A stretch of DNA of 29,898 nt from Bacteroidales bacterium (GCA_024689525.1 JAILDI010000057.1:1-29898); one strand, 5' to 3'. Counted from the first letter of the stretch, positions 18,367 through 27,085 are shown. The notes: a model not told the origin generated them from the sequence alone. A program made the numbers and translations.

Positions 18367-21300
18367 ATGAAAAAAGAAAGAATCCTCAGCGCTGCGTTGA
18401 TGGCAGCCATCACACTTGGAATTGCGGTTTCATGTGCAAAACAGGACCCTGCACCCGTGGATAATCCCAATGACAATCCCCAGGAGCAGGTAAAGACAAA
18501 TCCTTCCGTGATTAGCGCAAACATCCCGGAAGAAATCACTAAAGTGGCCATTTCCGACCTTGGCGTGGGCAACGGCATGTCCCTCGCATGGGAAACCGGC
18601 GACGCAATCCGTGTCATCGCCACTGCCGGCGGCAGCGGAAATGAAAGTTTCTCCATCAAATCCGGATTTACTGCAACTCAGGCGGAATTCGAAGGTACAG
18701 CGGTCGCCGGAACGGCCTTCACCGTCTTCTACCCTGCATCTTATGCCGATGTTGCAGCGATCAATGCCCGCAGCTACGTTTCCCAGGAGCAGGACGGCAA
18801 CGGCAGTGTGGCTCACCTTGAGTGGAACGCCATCGAGGACGTTGCAGACTATGGAACCGTGACCTTCTCCAACAAGCAGAACGGCGCACTGCGCTTTACA
18901 CTGCAGCTCCCGGCCGACTTCACAAAGGTTTACTCTTTAAGCCTGTATGCCACTAACAGCACAGACGCCCCCCTGTCGGTATTCAGCACCACCAATGGCG
19001 GTGGCAGCACTACCGATCATATGGACCTCAACCTCAAGGACGGCGCAAACAGCTATATTACCCTTGGCGCAGACAAGGTGCTCACTGTTTACATGATGGT
19101 TTCCTGGAACGACAACGCCCTCCCCGCCGGAACCAAACTCCTCATCAAGGTTAAAGGCGATCAGGATGAGCCCTGGATCAAGACCAAAGAAGTTACTACG
19201 GCCTTCACCATTGCCGGTGGCAAAGTAACCAACATCAAACTCAACGACGACAACTGGGACGAACCCCTCTTCTGGGGCGGTGACGGTACTCAGACAAACC
19301 CTTACATCATCAGGACAGCCTACCACCTCAGAAACGTGAAGGTTGTGATGGATGCCGATCCCACCACGGGTCTGTACTTCCTGCTGGACAACGACATTGA
19401 CCTTGGAAATACCGCATGGGAACAGGTAAACCAGGTGGATCCTCATACACCATACACGATTTACTTCGACGGTAATAACCATACCATCAGCAATTTCTCC
19501 ATTGCGCAGAACCCGATGGGGCTGTCCTCTTTCTTCGGAGAAATAGGTGGTGAAGTTAAGGATTTGGCTTTCAGCAATGCAACCATCGAAACCGGTGGCT
19601 CCAACGGCTCTGCAGGTGTCCTTTGCGGTATTGCCAACGGCCTCACCGTAACGAATGTCGATGCTACGAATGTGGATATTACAATCACCAACAACTGCGG
19701 TGAGACCACTGGCGTTGGCGGCCTGATCGGCTATGCCGTGAACTCCACCATCTCCGGCTGCGACCTCAGCGGCTGTGATATCGACCTGAATGGCACGGAT
19801 ACCCAGAACGTGGGTGGCCTCATCGGCCGTCTCCGCGCTGAGGCGTCTTCCGTGACGGATTGCTCTGTCGCAAATGCGACTATCTCAGCCCGCTACTGCG
19901 CCGGCGGCCTCATCGGCAAGGTGGGCTGCACGACAGGCCCTGTTGACATCAAGGGTAATACGACAAGCAGTATGACTGTTTCCTTCCGCGATTCCGAATC
20001 CGGCAGCAAACAGGGAGCCGGCGGCCTCATCGGCCTTATCGAGGCAACGGGTGATCCCGCAGTCTCAGTCAATGTAGGCGATGCATCCAATACCAATACT
20101 GTTACCAATCTTACCATCAACCAGACTCAGGGTTATGTAGGTGGTGTCGTCGGTAATATTATGGACGGCAATGTTACAATTACTAAAGCCACTGTGGACG
20201 GAAATATCGCAACTACCGGTTATTATGCTGCCGGCGTGCTCGGTCGCAGCAGCAAGCCTGCATCTATCAGTTATTGTGATGTGGATGCAACGATCTCGGC
20301 CGGAATGGGTGCCGGTGGTGTCCTTGGTTATGTATATGAAGCAGCACCGACCATCTCCCATTGCACCGTCGCCGGTTCAGTGACTGCTGCAAACAATGTT
20401 GATTTGGATGGATTGACACTGTCTCACGCTGGAGGAATTGCCGGATTTACCCGCAGTACTTCCGCTTTGGTTGAATACTGCGATGTGACGGCTGATGTTA
20501 CCGGTGTGGGTGCTGTAGGTGGAATCACAGGCCGCAACAAAGGTGGCACCATTGACCATTGCACTTATTCTAATGGAACCATCACCGGCACCAACCGTGT
20601 GGGCGGCATTTCCGGCGCCAATACCGGTACTGCCGGAACCTTCACAAACAATACGGTATCCGGGGCAACGATTAACGGTGGTGCAGACGGTCCTACCGGA
20701 GGTATCCTTGGCCGTAACCACAATGGCGGCACAACGATTACCAACTGCTCTGTAAGCGGCACTTCAATTCTAGGTCCTAAGATTCTTGGTGGTATTGTCG
20801 GTGAAGCCGGCGGTGCAATCACCATCACTTCCTGCAAGACTATTGGAGGCGAGGTCAAAGGCAACGCCACCAACAATGACGTCAATTATCTTGGCGGTAT
20901 CGCCGGTAATATGAACGGAACCATCACTAAGTGTTATTCCACGACGGACGTGACTTACAAGTCCAACCGTTCCAAAGGAGTAGGTGGCTTTGTAGGTGGT
21001 ACGACTAATAATACGACTATTACCGAATCCTATTTTGCCGGCAAGGTTTACTCATTCTCCCAGGCTGGAGGTTTGATAGGTGTCGTCACCAAACAAACCA
21101 CAATTGAGAATTGCTATATTGCCGGTCTTATCAATAACTGGCAGGGTTACTTTGGCGGAATGGCCGGTTATATTAACGCAGGTATCACATTTAAGGCAAC
21201 CAATTGCTATGCCACCATCGAAATCTATTCCGGTGATTCCGGTAATGCCGTAGGCGGATTTATCGGCGGAGCAGGAGTAGCCACCTGCACCTATGATGTC

Positions 21301-21642
21301 TCGGGTTTGCTGGCTTGGCACAGTTCAATTTCATATCCAAAGAACAACAATACCACCGACGGTGTTATCATTGGTAAGATGCACAGTGCCGCCCAGTCCT
21401 CAGGTACCACCTCGTTCACGAACTGCTGGTATCGCAACGACCTGAGCTATTCCCACAAGAACGGCAGAACTCCAGGCAGTGAGACTTCTAATACTACCGG
21501 CGGTACTGGCCGCTTTGACGGTACTAAAGCCGCTGACGGTGTCACTTGCCAGGATAAGGCAATCGAACTCGGTTGGGATTCTTCCATCTGGAAGTTGGAT
21601 AACACCGACGGCTATCCCACCCTTAAGAACGTTGTAGAATAA
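18367..21642 (+). CDS. Large GLUG-repeat surface lipoprotein with fimbrillin-like N-terminus
   Basis: The protein has 1091 residues from the ATG at 18367, which gives a clean lipoprotein signal (MKKERILSAA, lipobox IAVSC, Cys23); an ATG nine bases earlier (18358) is an alternative. Residues about 40-290 resemble fimbrillin/Mfa-like beta-sandwich domains (LAWETGDAIRV, FTVFYPASYADV). At about 299 a linker EPLFWGGDGTQTNPYII opens a repeat region. This holds roughly 17 GLUG-type units (GGLIG and variants, about 440-970), which are predicted to stack as a right-handed beta-helix. The C-terminal 95 residues (DGVIIGKMHS, NCWYRNDLSY, GWDSSIWKLD) are shared with the paralogue at 22692. It is probably a long surface adhesin or ligand-binding stalk. 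No enzyme motif was seen. A terminator follows the stop codon. Confidence 0.85.
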   Translation: MKKERILSAALMAAITLGIAVSCAKQDPAPVDNPNDNPQEQVKTNPSVISANIPEEITKVAISDLGVGNGMSLAWETGDAIRVIATAGGSGNESFSIKSGFTATQAEFEGTAVAGTAFTVFYPASYADVAAINARSYVSQEQDGNGSVAHLEWNAIEDVADYGTVTFSNKQNGALRFTLQLPADFTKVYSLSLYATNSTDAPLSVFSTTNGGGSTTDHMDLNLKDGANSYITLGADKVLTVYMMVSWNDNALPAGTKLLIKVKGDQDEPWIKTKEVTTAFTIAGGKVTNIKLNDDNWDEPLFWGGDGTQTNPYIIRTAYHLRNVKVVMDADPTTGLYFLLDNDIDLGNTAWEQVNQVDPHTPYTIYFDGNNHTISNFSIAQNPMGLSSFFGEIGGEVKDLAFSNATIETGGSNGSAGVLCGIANGLTVTNVDATNVDITITNNCGETTGVGGLIGYAVNSTISGCDLSGCDIDLNGTDTQNVGGLIGRLRAEASSVTDCSVANATISARYCAGGLIGKVGCTTGPVDIKGNTTSSMTVSFRDSESGSKQGAGGLIGLIEATGDPAVSVNVGDASNTNTVTNLTINQTQGYVGGVVGNIMDGNVTITKATVDGNIATTGYYAAGVLGRSSKPASISYCDVDATISAGMGAGGVLGYVYEAAPTISHCTVAGSVTAANNVDLDGLTLSHAGGIAGFTRSTSALVEYCDVTADVTGVGAVGGITGRNKGGTIDHCTYSNGTITGTNRVGGISGANTGTAGTFTNNTVSGATINGGADGPTGGILGRNHNGGTTITNCSVSGTSILGPKILGGIVGEAGGAITITSCKTIGGEVKGNATNNDVNYLGGIAGNMNGTITKCYSTTDVTYKSNRSKGVGGFVGGTTNNTTITESYFAGKVYSFSQAGGLIGVVTKQTTIENCYIAGLINNWQGYFGGMAGYINAGITFKATNCYATIEIYSGDSGNAVGGFIGGAGVATCTYDVSGLLAWHSSISYPKNNNTTDGVIIGKMHSAAQSSGTTSFTNCWYRNDLSYSHKNGRTPGSETSNTTGGTGRFDGTKAADGVTCQDKAIELGWDSSIWKLDNTDGYPTLKNVVE
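19690..21270 (+). repeat. GLUG repeat array (about 17 units) in the first GLUG lipoprotein
   Basis: The unit is an xGGLxG hexapeptide followed by 15-45 variable residues. At DNA level the core GGCCTCATCGGC or a close variant recurs in the first units at about 19732, 19815, 19909 and 20027. Later units diverge to GGVVG, GGIAG, GGITG and GGFVG. The near-identity of the early copies suggests recent unit duplication. Confidence 0.7.
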
Positions 21643-21652
21643 TCCCTTTCCG

Positions 21653-21688
21653 GTCAGGGACGGGAGCCCTGCCCCTGACATTTCTTTA
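21653..21688 (+). terminator. Rho-independent terminator after the first GLUG gene
   Basis: GTCAGGG (21653-21659) pairs with CCCTGAC (21673-21679), and the stem continues inward with a few more pairs after one mismatch. The T-rich stretch TTTCTTT follows (21681-21687). It starts 10 bases after the stop codon at 21642 and would end the susC-GLUG transcript. Confidence 0.65.
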
Positions 21689-21697
21689 GTTCTTTGA

Positions 21698-21716
21698 CAT
21701 ACTGTTTACCGCTTTT
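21698..21716. repeat. Left 19-bp arm of imperfect inverted repeat flanking the dinD-like gene
   Basis: CATACTGTTTACCGCTTTT at 21698-21716 matches the reverse complement of 22644-22662 at 18 of 19 positions. The right copy is the 5' arm of the dinD terminator. A T-run continues to 21719, so this looks like an orphan 3' terminator arm with no partner immediately upstream. Confidence 0.6.
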
Positions 21717-21762
21717 TTTGAAAATAGCAATATGTGAAAACCTTTTTTATGTCAATTGTGTT

Positions 21763-21772
21763 TACTATTTTG
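21763..21772 (+). promoter_or_regulatory. Weak promoter candidate for the dinD-like gene
   Basis: TACTATTTTG (21763-21772) approximates the TAnnTTTG -7 element with imperfect spacing, about 30 bases before the ATG at 21803. The preceding region is AT-rich. No clear -33 TTTG lies at the right distance. A promoter is expected here because a terminator stands upstream, but this exact box is uncertain. Confidence 0.25.
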
Positions 21773-21802
21773 CGGCACAAATAATAAAATGTGTTGAGAG
21801 AT

Positions 21803-22639
21803 ATGAATGAATTGACGAAAGAGGTAGCTTTCCTGTTTGAAAGCATTAAACACTTCGATGATAGCGGAGTGGAGTTTTGGTCGGCAAGAGAACTCGCCCC
21901 TTATCTCGGATACAAGAGATGGGAGAATTTCCTTGAAGTTTTGGAAAAGGCAAAACAAGCCTGTAAATCCAGCGTAGGAACCATTCTGAACGATTTTCGT
22001 GACGTCACGAAAATCGTAAAGGCGGGTTTTACAGAAAAGCCTACGCAAGACATTGAATTAACTCGCTATGCCTGTTATCTGGTCGCCCAAAACGGTGACT
22101 CCAGAAAGACCGAGATTGCGCAAGCCCAAACCTACTTCGCCATCCAGACCCGGTATGCTGAAATCCAGCAGATGGAAGCGTATCAGGCCCTGACCTCTGA
22201 AGACAGCAAACGCCTGTTTCTAAGGGAAGAATTACGTAAACATAATTCTCTCCTGGCCGATGCTGCACATGAAGCGGGTGTTATTACGCCACTTGATTAT
22301 GCTATATTCCAGAACTTTGGATACAAGGGGCTGTACAACGGACTAACTGCGCAAGGAATCCATGAAAGGAAAGGTCTGAAAAAGGGGCAGAATATCCTGG
22401 ACCATATGGGGAGTACAGAACTGGCAGCCAACCTCTTCCGTGCGACCCAGGCTGAGGATAAGATCCGTAAAGAGAAGATAAGGGGAAAAGCCAAGGCCAA
22501 TGAAGCACATTTTGAAGTAGGGAAGAAGGTTCGGAAAGCCATAGAGGACATTGGCGGAACCATGCCGGAGGACCTGCCTTCGGCAGAAAGCATTAAAGCA
22601 GTTGAATCCCGGCATAATAAACTTCTTCCGGATGAATGA
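21803..22639 (+). CDS. dinD: DinD-like DNA damage-inducible protein
   Basis: The protein has 278 residues from the ATG at 21803, which has GAGAG just upstream; a GTG at 21791 would add four residues. The N-terminus has the BRO-N/DinD-type motif WSARELAPYLGYKRWENF. It is followed by FRDVTKIV, the central IELTRYACYLVAQNGDSRKTEIAQAQTYFAIQTR segment and the C-terminal helical region, all typical of the DinD family at normal length. In E. coli DinD is SOS-induced and inhibits RecA filament activity; whether this homologue does so is unknown. It has no evident role in glycan use, sits alone between two terminators and separates two GLUG paralogues, so it looks like an insert or cargo gene. No signal peptide. 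A 28-bp perfect palindrome lies in its coding region. Confidence 0.87.
   Translation: MNELTKEVAFLFESIKHFDDSGVEFWSARELAPYLGYKRWENFLEVLEKAKQACKSSVGTILNDFRDVTKIVKAGFTEKPTQDIELTRYACYLVAQNGDSRKTEIAQAQTYFAIQTRYAEIQQMEAYQALTSEDSKRLFLREELRKHNSLLADAAHEAGVITPLDYAIFQNFGYKGLYNGLTAQGIHERKGLKKGQNILDHMGSTELAANLFRATQAEDKIRKEKIRGKAKANEAHFEVGKKVRKAIEDIGGTMPEDLPSAESIKAVESRHNKLLPDE
21990..22017. repeat. Perfect 28-bp palindrome inside the dinD-like coding sequence
   Basis: The half-site ACGATTTTCGTGAC (21990-22003) is followed with no spacer by its exact reverse complement (22004-22017), centred on GACGTC. It encodes the segment NDFRDVTKIV. In mRNA it could form a 12-13 bp hairpin with a tiny loop; in DNA it is a candidate site for a dimeric protein. 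Confidence 0.8.
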
Positions 22640-22643
22640 CACG

Positions 22644-22683
22644 AAAAGCGGTAAACGGTATGGATAATGTTTATCGCTTTTTT
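22644..22683 (+). terminator. Strong rho-independent terminator after the dinD-like gene
   Basis: AAAAGCGGTAAAC (22644-22656) pairs with GTTTATCGCTTTT (22669-22681) as a 13-bp stem with a single G-U pair and a 12-base loop, followed by a continued T-run. It starts four bases after the dinD stop and ends only eight bases before the next gene's ATG at 22692. Confidence 0.8.
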
Positions 22684-22691
22684 GTGTACGT

Positions 22692-25145
22692 ATGAGAAGA
22701 AAACTATGGATGATGGTGGCTGTGGCCGCGGTGATGGCCGCTTGCCAGGAACTGCCACCGGTGAATGAACCGGAGGATAAACCCCAGGAGCAGGAGGAAG
22801 AACCAGGATTGCCCCCCATTGAAGACACTTCGGGCCCTGCGCTCATAAGCGCGGAGATTCCGCCGGCAATCTCCACCAAGGTATCACTCACTTCAGGTGA
22901 CGCACCCGGGCTTGCAATGGCCTGGGAGAAAGGAGATTGTCTCAGGATCAACGGAGAAGTGTTCACCATAGTCGAAGAAGGGATGACCTCCTCCAAGGCT
23001 GGATTCTCCGGGAAAGCCCTTAGCGGGAACAGTTTTACCGTGCTGTACCCGGGAACCTTTGCCGATGAAGCCGCGTGGAAAGCCCGCAGCTACACGGGAC
23101 AGGTCCAAAGTGGCAACGGAAACACTTCCCACCTTCAGTGGAATGCCAAAGTATCCGGGATTGCTTCATATGGTTCTGTCGTCTTCTCAGATATGGAAGG
23201 CCAGGAACTGGAGCAAAACGGAGTGGTGAAGTTCTCATTCAAGCTCCCGCAGCGATTTGCTACGCTTCAGGCTATAACCATAACTCTTCCTGAAGCTGTA
23301 ATACCCCAGACTAACGACCCTGCAGGAGAGAAGACAGCATCTCTTTCCATCGGCCTTGAAGGATTGGACCTTTCGGACGAAAACAGGAACGTGGTTGCCT
23401 ATATGATGTTCCCGCCTGAGAAGATCGACCTTGAGGGAGGAAGCACTTACACTCTTTCCTTAAAGGGCGAAGGCGACCAGGTGGAAGAAGTGGAGAAGAC
23501 TGTGGGCGAGAACGGGCTTTCCTTTGGCGGAGGTATGGTTACCGTGATTACATTGGATGCCGATGACCTTCAGGAACCTCTGTTCTGGGCAGGCGACGGA
23601 ACGGCATCGGCCCCTTACCAGATCAAGACGCTCGAACATCTTAAAAACATGAACGAGCTAATTCCGGCCAATGAGGGCGCCTCCAAACTGTACTTCAAGC
23701 TTGTGGACGACATTGATATGGAAGGTGTCGACTGGACGTACAAGAACAATAGCATAAACAACAACTATCCCATTTGTTTCGACGGCAACGGCCACACCAT
23801 CAAGAACTTCTCAATGACAAACTGGAGCGCATCGTTCTTCGGAGCGCTCAAGGGTGAAGTCTTTGGCGTTACATTCAAAGATGCAACCATCATTACCAAC
23901 CCCACAAGCGCCTCCCGTGGCGGATTGCTGGCATACCGCGCCGGCGGTACCGATACCCCGGCTTATATCCACGACGTTATTGTGGACGGGCTTTCCATAA
24001 CGGGTACTACATCGGCGGTGGGTGGTCTTGTAGGAGGTCTTACAAACGGCCGTATTGAGAATTGCACTGTGAAGGGACTCGAAATATCGACCCGGGGAAC
24101 GGCAGGCGGCATTGCCGGCGAAATACTTGATGCGGCATCTTCCATCTCAGGTTGCTCGGTTTCCGGAACGATATCCAGTACCGGAAGCAATGTGGGCGGA
24201 ATTGTCGGTAATAACGATGAGGCTGCCGGGGAACTTACGATCAGCAATTGCTCTGTTTCCGGCAATCTACTGGCAAAATCCCAGATTGGAGGCGTCATCG
24301 GCCGAAGCAAAGCTCCTGTTTGCAATATAACCCTTTGCAAAACCGAGGGCACGTTCGCATCTAACCGCCCGGGCGACTATGGTTATCTTGGCGGAATCGG
24401 TGGCATTATGGGGCCCTGCAATGTGAGCAAATGTCGCGTAGAGGCTACTCTTAGCGGAGACAAAGGCACGGGCGGACTTATTGCCACGGCCTGGTGGGGA
24501 GACGTGCAGATATCTGAATCGGCATTCTCCGGAGACATAACCGCAAGAGGGACTCAGGACGGTGGCATTGTGGGTGCGGTGAATACCAGCAGGAAACTCA
24601 CTCTGTCCGACAGCTATTCCAGTGGAAGCATTACCGCAACGGCTGGAGGTTTCAGTGGCGGTGTCCTTGGCTACCTTATGGATAAAGGCACCCTTGTGAT
24701 GACCAACTGCTATTCTTCGATGAGTGTCAAGGTAGGAACCAACGGCAGCAATGCCCAGGGCGGACTTGTCGGCGGGGCCGATAAGACTACCCAGACATGG
24801 GACGTTTCCGGATGTCTTGCCTGGAACGACAAGATTGATTTCGGCGCGGTTAATACCACTCGTACCGACGGAGTCATAATCGGTCGTGTCCACAGCGGAT
24901 CTTCGAGTTCATCAACCTCGCTCAGGAATTGCTGGTACCGGAACGACCTTGACTATACGGTTGGTTATACCCGTACTCCGGGTGACGACAATGACCTTAC
25001 GGCCTCTCCCGGAAATACCCGCTACGACGGGAAACGGTCAGATGCAGGCATTACCTGCTCCGAAAAGGCCCAGGAGATAGGCTGGAGCTCAAGCATTTGG
25101 ATTTTTAGCGGGGATTACCCCTCTTTGAAAAATCTGCAACAATAA
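22692..25145 (+). CDS. Second GLUG-repeat surface lipoprotein, paralogue of the first
   Basis: The protein has 817 residues and a lipobox at Cys18 (VMAAC). Its architecture equals that of the gene at 18367: a fimbrillin-like N-terminal region (MAWEKGDCLRI, FTVLYPGTFADEAAW), the linker EPLFWAGDGTASAPYQI at about 295, about ten GLUG-type units (about 410-700), and the same C-terminal block (DGVIIGRVHS, NCWYRNDLDY, GWSSSIWIF). The shorter length comes mainly from fewer repeat units. It is probably a surface adhesin or ligand-binding protein. The start lies eight bases after the dinD terminator, so its promoter must sit within dinD or depend on read-through. Its stop overlaps the next ATG (TAATG), so it leads the downstream phosphoesterase genes. 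Confidence 0.85.
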   Translation: MRRKLWMMVAVAAVMAACQELPPVNEPEDKPQEQEEEPGLPPIEDTSGPALISAEIPPAISTKVSLTSGDAPGLAMAWEKGDCLRINGEVFTIVEEGMTSSKAGFSGKALSGNSFTVLYPGTFADEAAWKARSYTGQVQSGNGNTSHLQWNAKVSGIASYGSVVFSDMEGQELEQNGVVKFSFKLPQRFATLQAITITLPEAVIPQTNDPAGEKTASLSIGLEGLDLSDENRNVVAYMMFPPEKIDLEGGSTYTLSLKGEGDQVEEVEKTVGENGLSFGGGMVTVITLDADDLQEPLFWAGDGTASAPYQIKTLEHLKNMNELIPANEGASKLYFKLVDDIDMEGVDWTYKNNSINNNYPICFDGNGHTIKNFSMTNWSASFFGALKGEVFGVTFKDATIITNPTSASRGGLLAYRAGGTDTPAYIHDVIVDGLSITGTTSAVGGLVGGLTNGRIENCTVKGLEISTRGTAGGIAGEILDAASSISGCSVSGTISSTGSNVGGIVGNNDEAAGELTISNCSVSGNLLAKSQIGGVIGRSKAPVCNITLCKTEGTFASNRPGDYGYLGGIGGIMGPCNVSKCRVEATLSGDKGTGGLIATAWWGDVQISESAFSGDITARGTQDGGIVGAVNTSRKLTLSDSYSSGSITATAGGFSGGVLGYLMDKGTLVMTNCYSSMSVKVGTNGSNAQGGLVGGADKTTQTWDVSGCLAWNDKIDFGAVNTTRTDGVIIGRVHSGSSSSSTSLRNCWYRNDLDYTVGYTRTPGDDNDLTASPGNTRYDGKRSDAGITCSEKAQEIGWSSSIWIFSGDYPSLKNLQQ
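23920..24785 (+). repeat. GLUG repeat array (about 10 units) in the second GLUG lipoprotein
   Basis: Units centre on GGLL, GGLVG, GGIAG, GGIVG, GGVIG, GGIGG, GGLIA, GGIVG, GGVLG and GGLVG, spaced irregularly. The same beta-helix repeat family occurs in the paralogue, with fewer copies here and less DNA-level identity between units. Confidence 0.65.
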
Positions 25146-26032
25146 TGAAAAAAGTATTATTTGCCATACTTGTGGCAGCCCTTGCCGCATCCTGCGCTCC
25201 TAATGCGTATGAGGTGCCGAAGCAAGTGGTTTTCATAGGAGTTGACGGATGGTCGGCCGCCAGTTTCGACAGAGGAGATTTCCCCTTTGTCAAAAGCATT
25301 ATGGAACAGGGCTCCTGGACGTTGGACAAGCGCTGCGTGTTTCCTACGGCCAGCGCCATAAACTGGATGTCCCTCTTTTCCGGAGTCTCGCCGGAATTTC
25401 ACGGATATGTGAGATGGGACTCCCGCCGTCCAGACATTACACCGGCGTGGACCGACAACCGTGGCGAGGTGCCCACGATCTTCCGTCTTGAAAGGGAAAC
25501 TCATCCGGAAAGCGACATCCTTGTTACCTTCCAGTGGGATGTAATCCGTTCGATTGTGGATTCGACGGCTGTGACAAACTGCATCCAATTTCCCCAAACA
25601 GAGGATGGAGACTGGGAAGAGGCGGCAGGAGCGGCTGATTATATCAAGTCGATACGCCCCCATTTCTCGTTTGTCTATTTCGGTAGCCTTGATGCAACAG
25701 GACACAAATACGGTTGGGAATCGGAAGAGTACCTTGCTTATGCTTCCCATATCGACAGCGTAATAAAGAGTTTGGTTGAGGCGATACAGGACGATAATAC
25801 TGTTTTCGTGCTCACCTCCGACCACGGCGGTCACGGACAGCATCACTCTACCGAATACGTAAACGAAACGCTCCAGACACCTCTTTTCATATGGGGAAAG
25901 GGCATTAAGAAAGGACACAAAATTGAAGCCCCAAGCGTTGAAATGGACGTAACCGCAACGCTTGCAAAACTGCTTGGCGTTGAGCCGCTTCCGTATTGGA
26001 GGGGCCGTGTTATAGAAGAAATCTTTGAGTAG
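25145..26032 (+). CDS. Alkaline-phosphatase-superfamily phosphodiesterase/nucleotide pyrophosphatase lipoprotein
   Basis: The protein has 295 residues and a lipobox at Cys17 (LAASC). Metal-site and nucleophile motifs of the type I phosphodiesterase/nucleotide pyrophosphatase (NPP) group are in order: GVDGW (Asp34), FPTASAINWMS (nucleophile Thr68, Asn73), GSLDATGHKYG (Asp183, His187), TSDHGGHG (Asp226, His227) and HHSTEY (His234). All six expected zinc ligands and the Thr are visible, so it should be active. NPP relatives cut phosphodiester or pyrophosphate bonds in nucleotides, phospholipid head groups or cyclic phosphates; the substrate here is open. It is compact for the family. The start overlaps the previous stop, and the HAD phosphatase gene follows after 6 bp, suggesting the two act in series: diester first, monoester next. 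Confidence 0.88.
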   Translation: MKKVLFAILVAALAASCAPNAYEVPKQVVFIGVDGWSAASFDRGDFPFVKSIMEQGSWTLDKRCVFPTASAINWMSLFSGVSPEFHGYVRWDSRRPDITPAWTDNRGEVPTIFRLERETHPESDILVTFQWDVIRSIVDSTAVTNCIQFPQTEDGDWEEAAGAADYIKSIRPHFSFVYFGSLDATGHKYGWESEEYLAYASHIDSVIKSLVEAIQDDNTVFVLTSDHGGHGQHHSTEYVNETLQTPLFIWGKGIKKGHKIEAPSVEMDVTATLAKLLGVEPLPYWRGRVIEEIFE

Positions 26033-26038
26033 GTATTA

Positions 26039-27085
26039 ATGAGAAGGCTTTTCTGGTTGCCGGTATTGTTGTTCGTCTTTTCCTGCGCAGCTCCACTGGA
26101 GCGCGGGGATTGGGAAAGCGATACATATGATGCACTGTGCTCCATCCTCAAGGATAAAACGACGAAGGGTGGATACGCAGTGTTCGACTGTGACAACACC
26201 ACGATCCTCCACGACGTAACCCATACCCTTATGGTATACCAGATAGAGAATCTACTTTTTGCCGATGCCGCCGACTGCAATTTCCTCCAGGGCCTTCCCC
26301 GTACCGATTTCCTTATGGAAGGACTGGATATGACTGCCGATGAAATGGGCGCGCGCCTGAAAGAGCAGTATTGCGGCCTCAAGGCCCTTGAGGAGGGCGG
26401 AATGTCATTGGAAGAGATTCATAAGCTGGATCAGTACCTGGACTTCAGAGCCGCTTTCCTTGCCTTCTACAAGGCAATAGGCAAGCACTATGAATACGGC
26501 GAACTTTGCCTTTGGGAGCCGATGCTCTTCAGCGGCTTGCCTGAAGTTATAGCGAAGGAGAGCCTCTCATACTGGCTTTCACAAGGCCGGGTATGGAACG
26601 AGACCTGGGCTTCTCCCGACGGACGTTTCACCGGAGTTGCCGAAAAAGGCATTGTGATTTCGGACGACGTGAAAAACCTTATGAGCGCCCTTCGTAAATC
26701 CGGCATCACGCCTTATATATGCTCCGCTTCGCCGGAATGGGTGGTTGAGACTCTTGCGTGCAATCCCGATAATGGCCTTGGCTTTGCTCCGGAAGAGGTT
26801 TATGGAGTCCGGTTCGATGGCGGAGATTACGAGTCTTCCTATACGCAGCCTTTCAAAGAAGGAAAGGTGAAATGCATAGACAGTCTTATCGCGCCGCTTT
26901 ACGGCGGAGCCCAGCCGGTACTGGTTGCCGGAGACAGTTCGGGAGATATTGCTATGCTCACGGCTTATCATGAGATGAAACTTGGCCTAATAATGGACCA
27001 GCATAGGGGCGGAGAAATTGAAGCCCTGGCAAACCGTGATGACGGAAAGTATTATTCACAAACAGTGACGATTGATTATGAATAG
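26039..27085 (+). CDS. HAD-superfamily phosphatase lipoprotein
   Basis: The protein has 348 residues with signal MRRLFWLPVLLFVFSC, lipid-modified Cys16. HAD motifs are intact: motif I VFDCDNTTI (nucleophile Asp50, acid Asp52, Thr54), motif II in ICSASPEW (Ser229 or Ser231), the motif III Lys in EGKVKCI (Lys276 or Lys278) and motif IV AGDSSGDIAML (Asp299, Asp303). A large helical cap is inserted between motifs I and II (about 60-205). The layout recalls phosphoserine-phosphatase-like and exported phosphorylcholine phosphatases; that substrate is a guess. It probably removes phosphate from monoesters released by the upstream phosphodiesterase. Its last codons overlap the small ORF that starts at 27078. 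Confidence 0.85.
   Translation: MRRLFWLPVLLFVFSCAAPLERGDWESDTYDALCSILKDKTTKGGYAVFDCDNTTILHDVTHTLMVYQIENLLFADAADCNFLQGLPRTDFLMEGLDMTADEMGARLKEQYCGLKALEEGGMSLEEIHKLDQYLDFRAAFLAFYKAIGKHYEYGELCLWEPMLFSGLPEVIAKESLSYWLSQGRVWNETWASPDGRFTGVAEKGIVISDDVKNLMSALRKSGITPYICSASPEWVVETLACNPDNGLGFAPEEVYGVRFDGGDYESSYTQPFKEGKVKCIDSLIAPLYGGAQPVLVAGDSSGDIAMLTAYHEMKLGLIMDQHRGGEIEALANRDDGKYYSQTVTIDYE

Noticed and set aside
19690..21270. Possible CRISPR-like array from the regularly repeated GGCCTCATCGGC words
   Set aside because: Repeats are short, in frame, vary at codon level and encode GLUG units; spacers are coding sequence and no cas genes are present.
21698..22662. Reading the inverted repeats around dinD as insertion-sequence ends
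   Set aside because: There is no transposase, no target-site duplication was visible, and the right arm is fully explained as a terminator stem.
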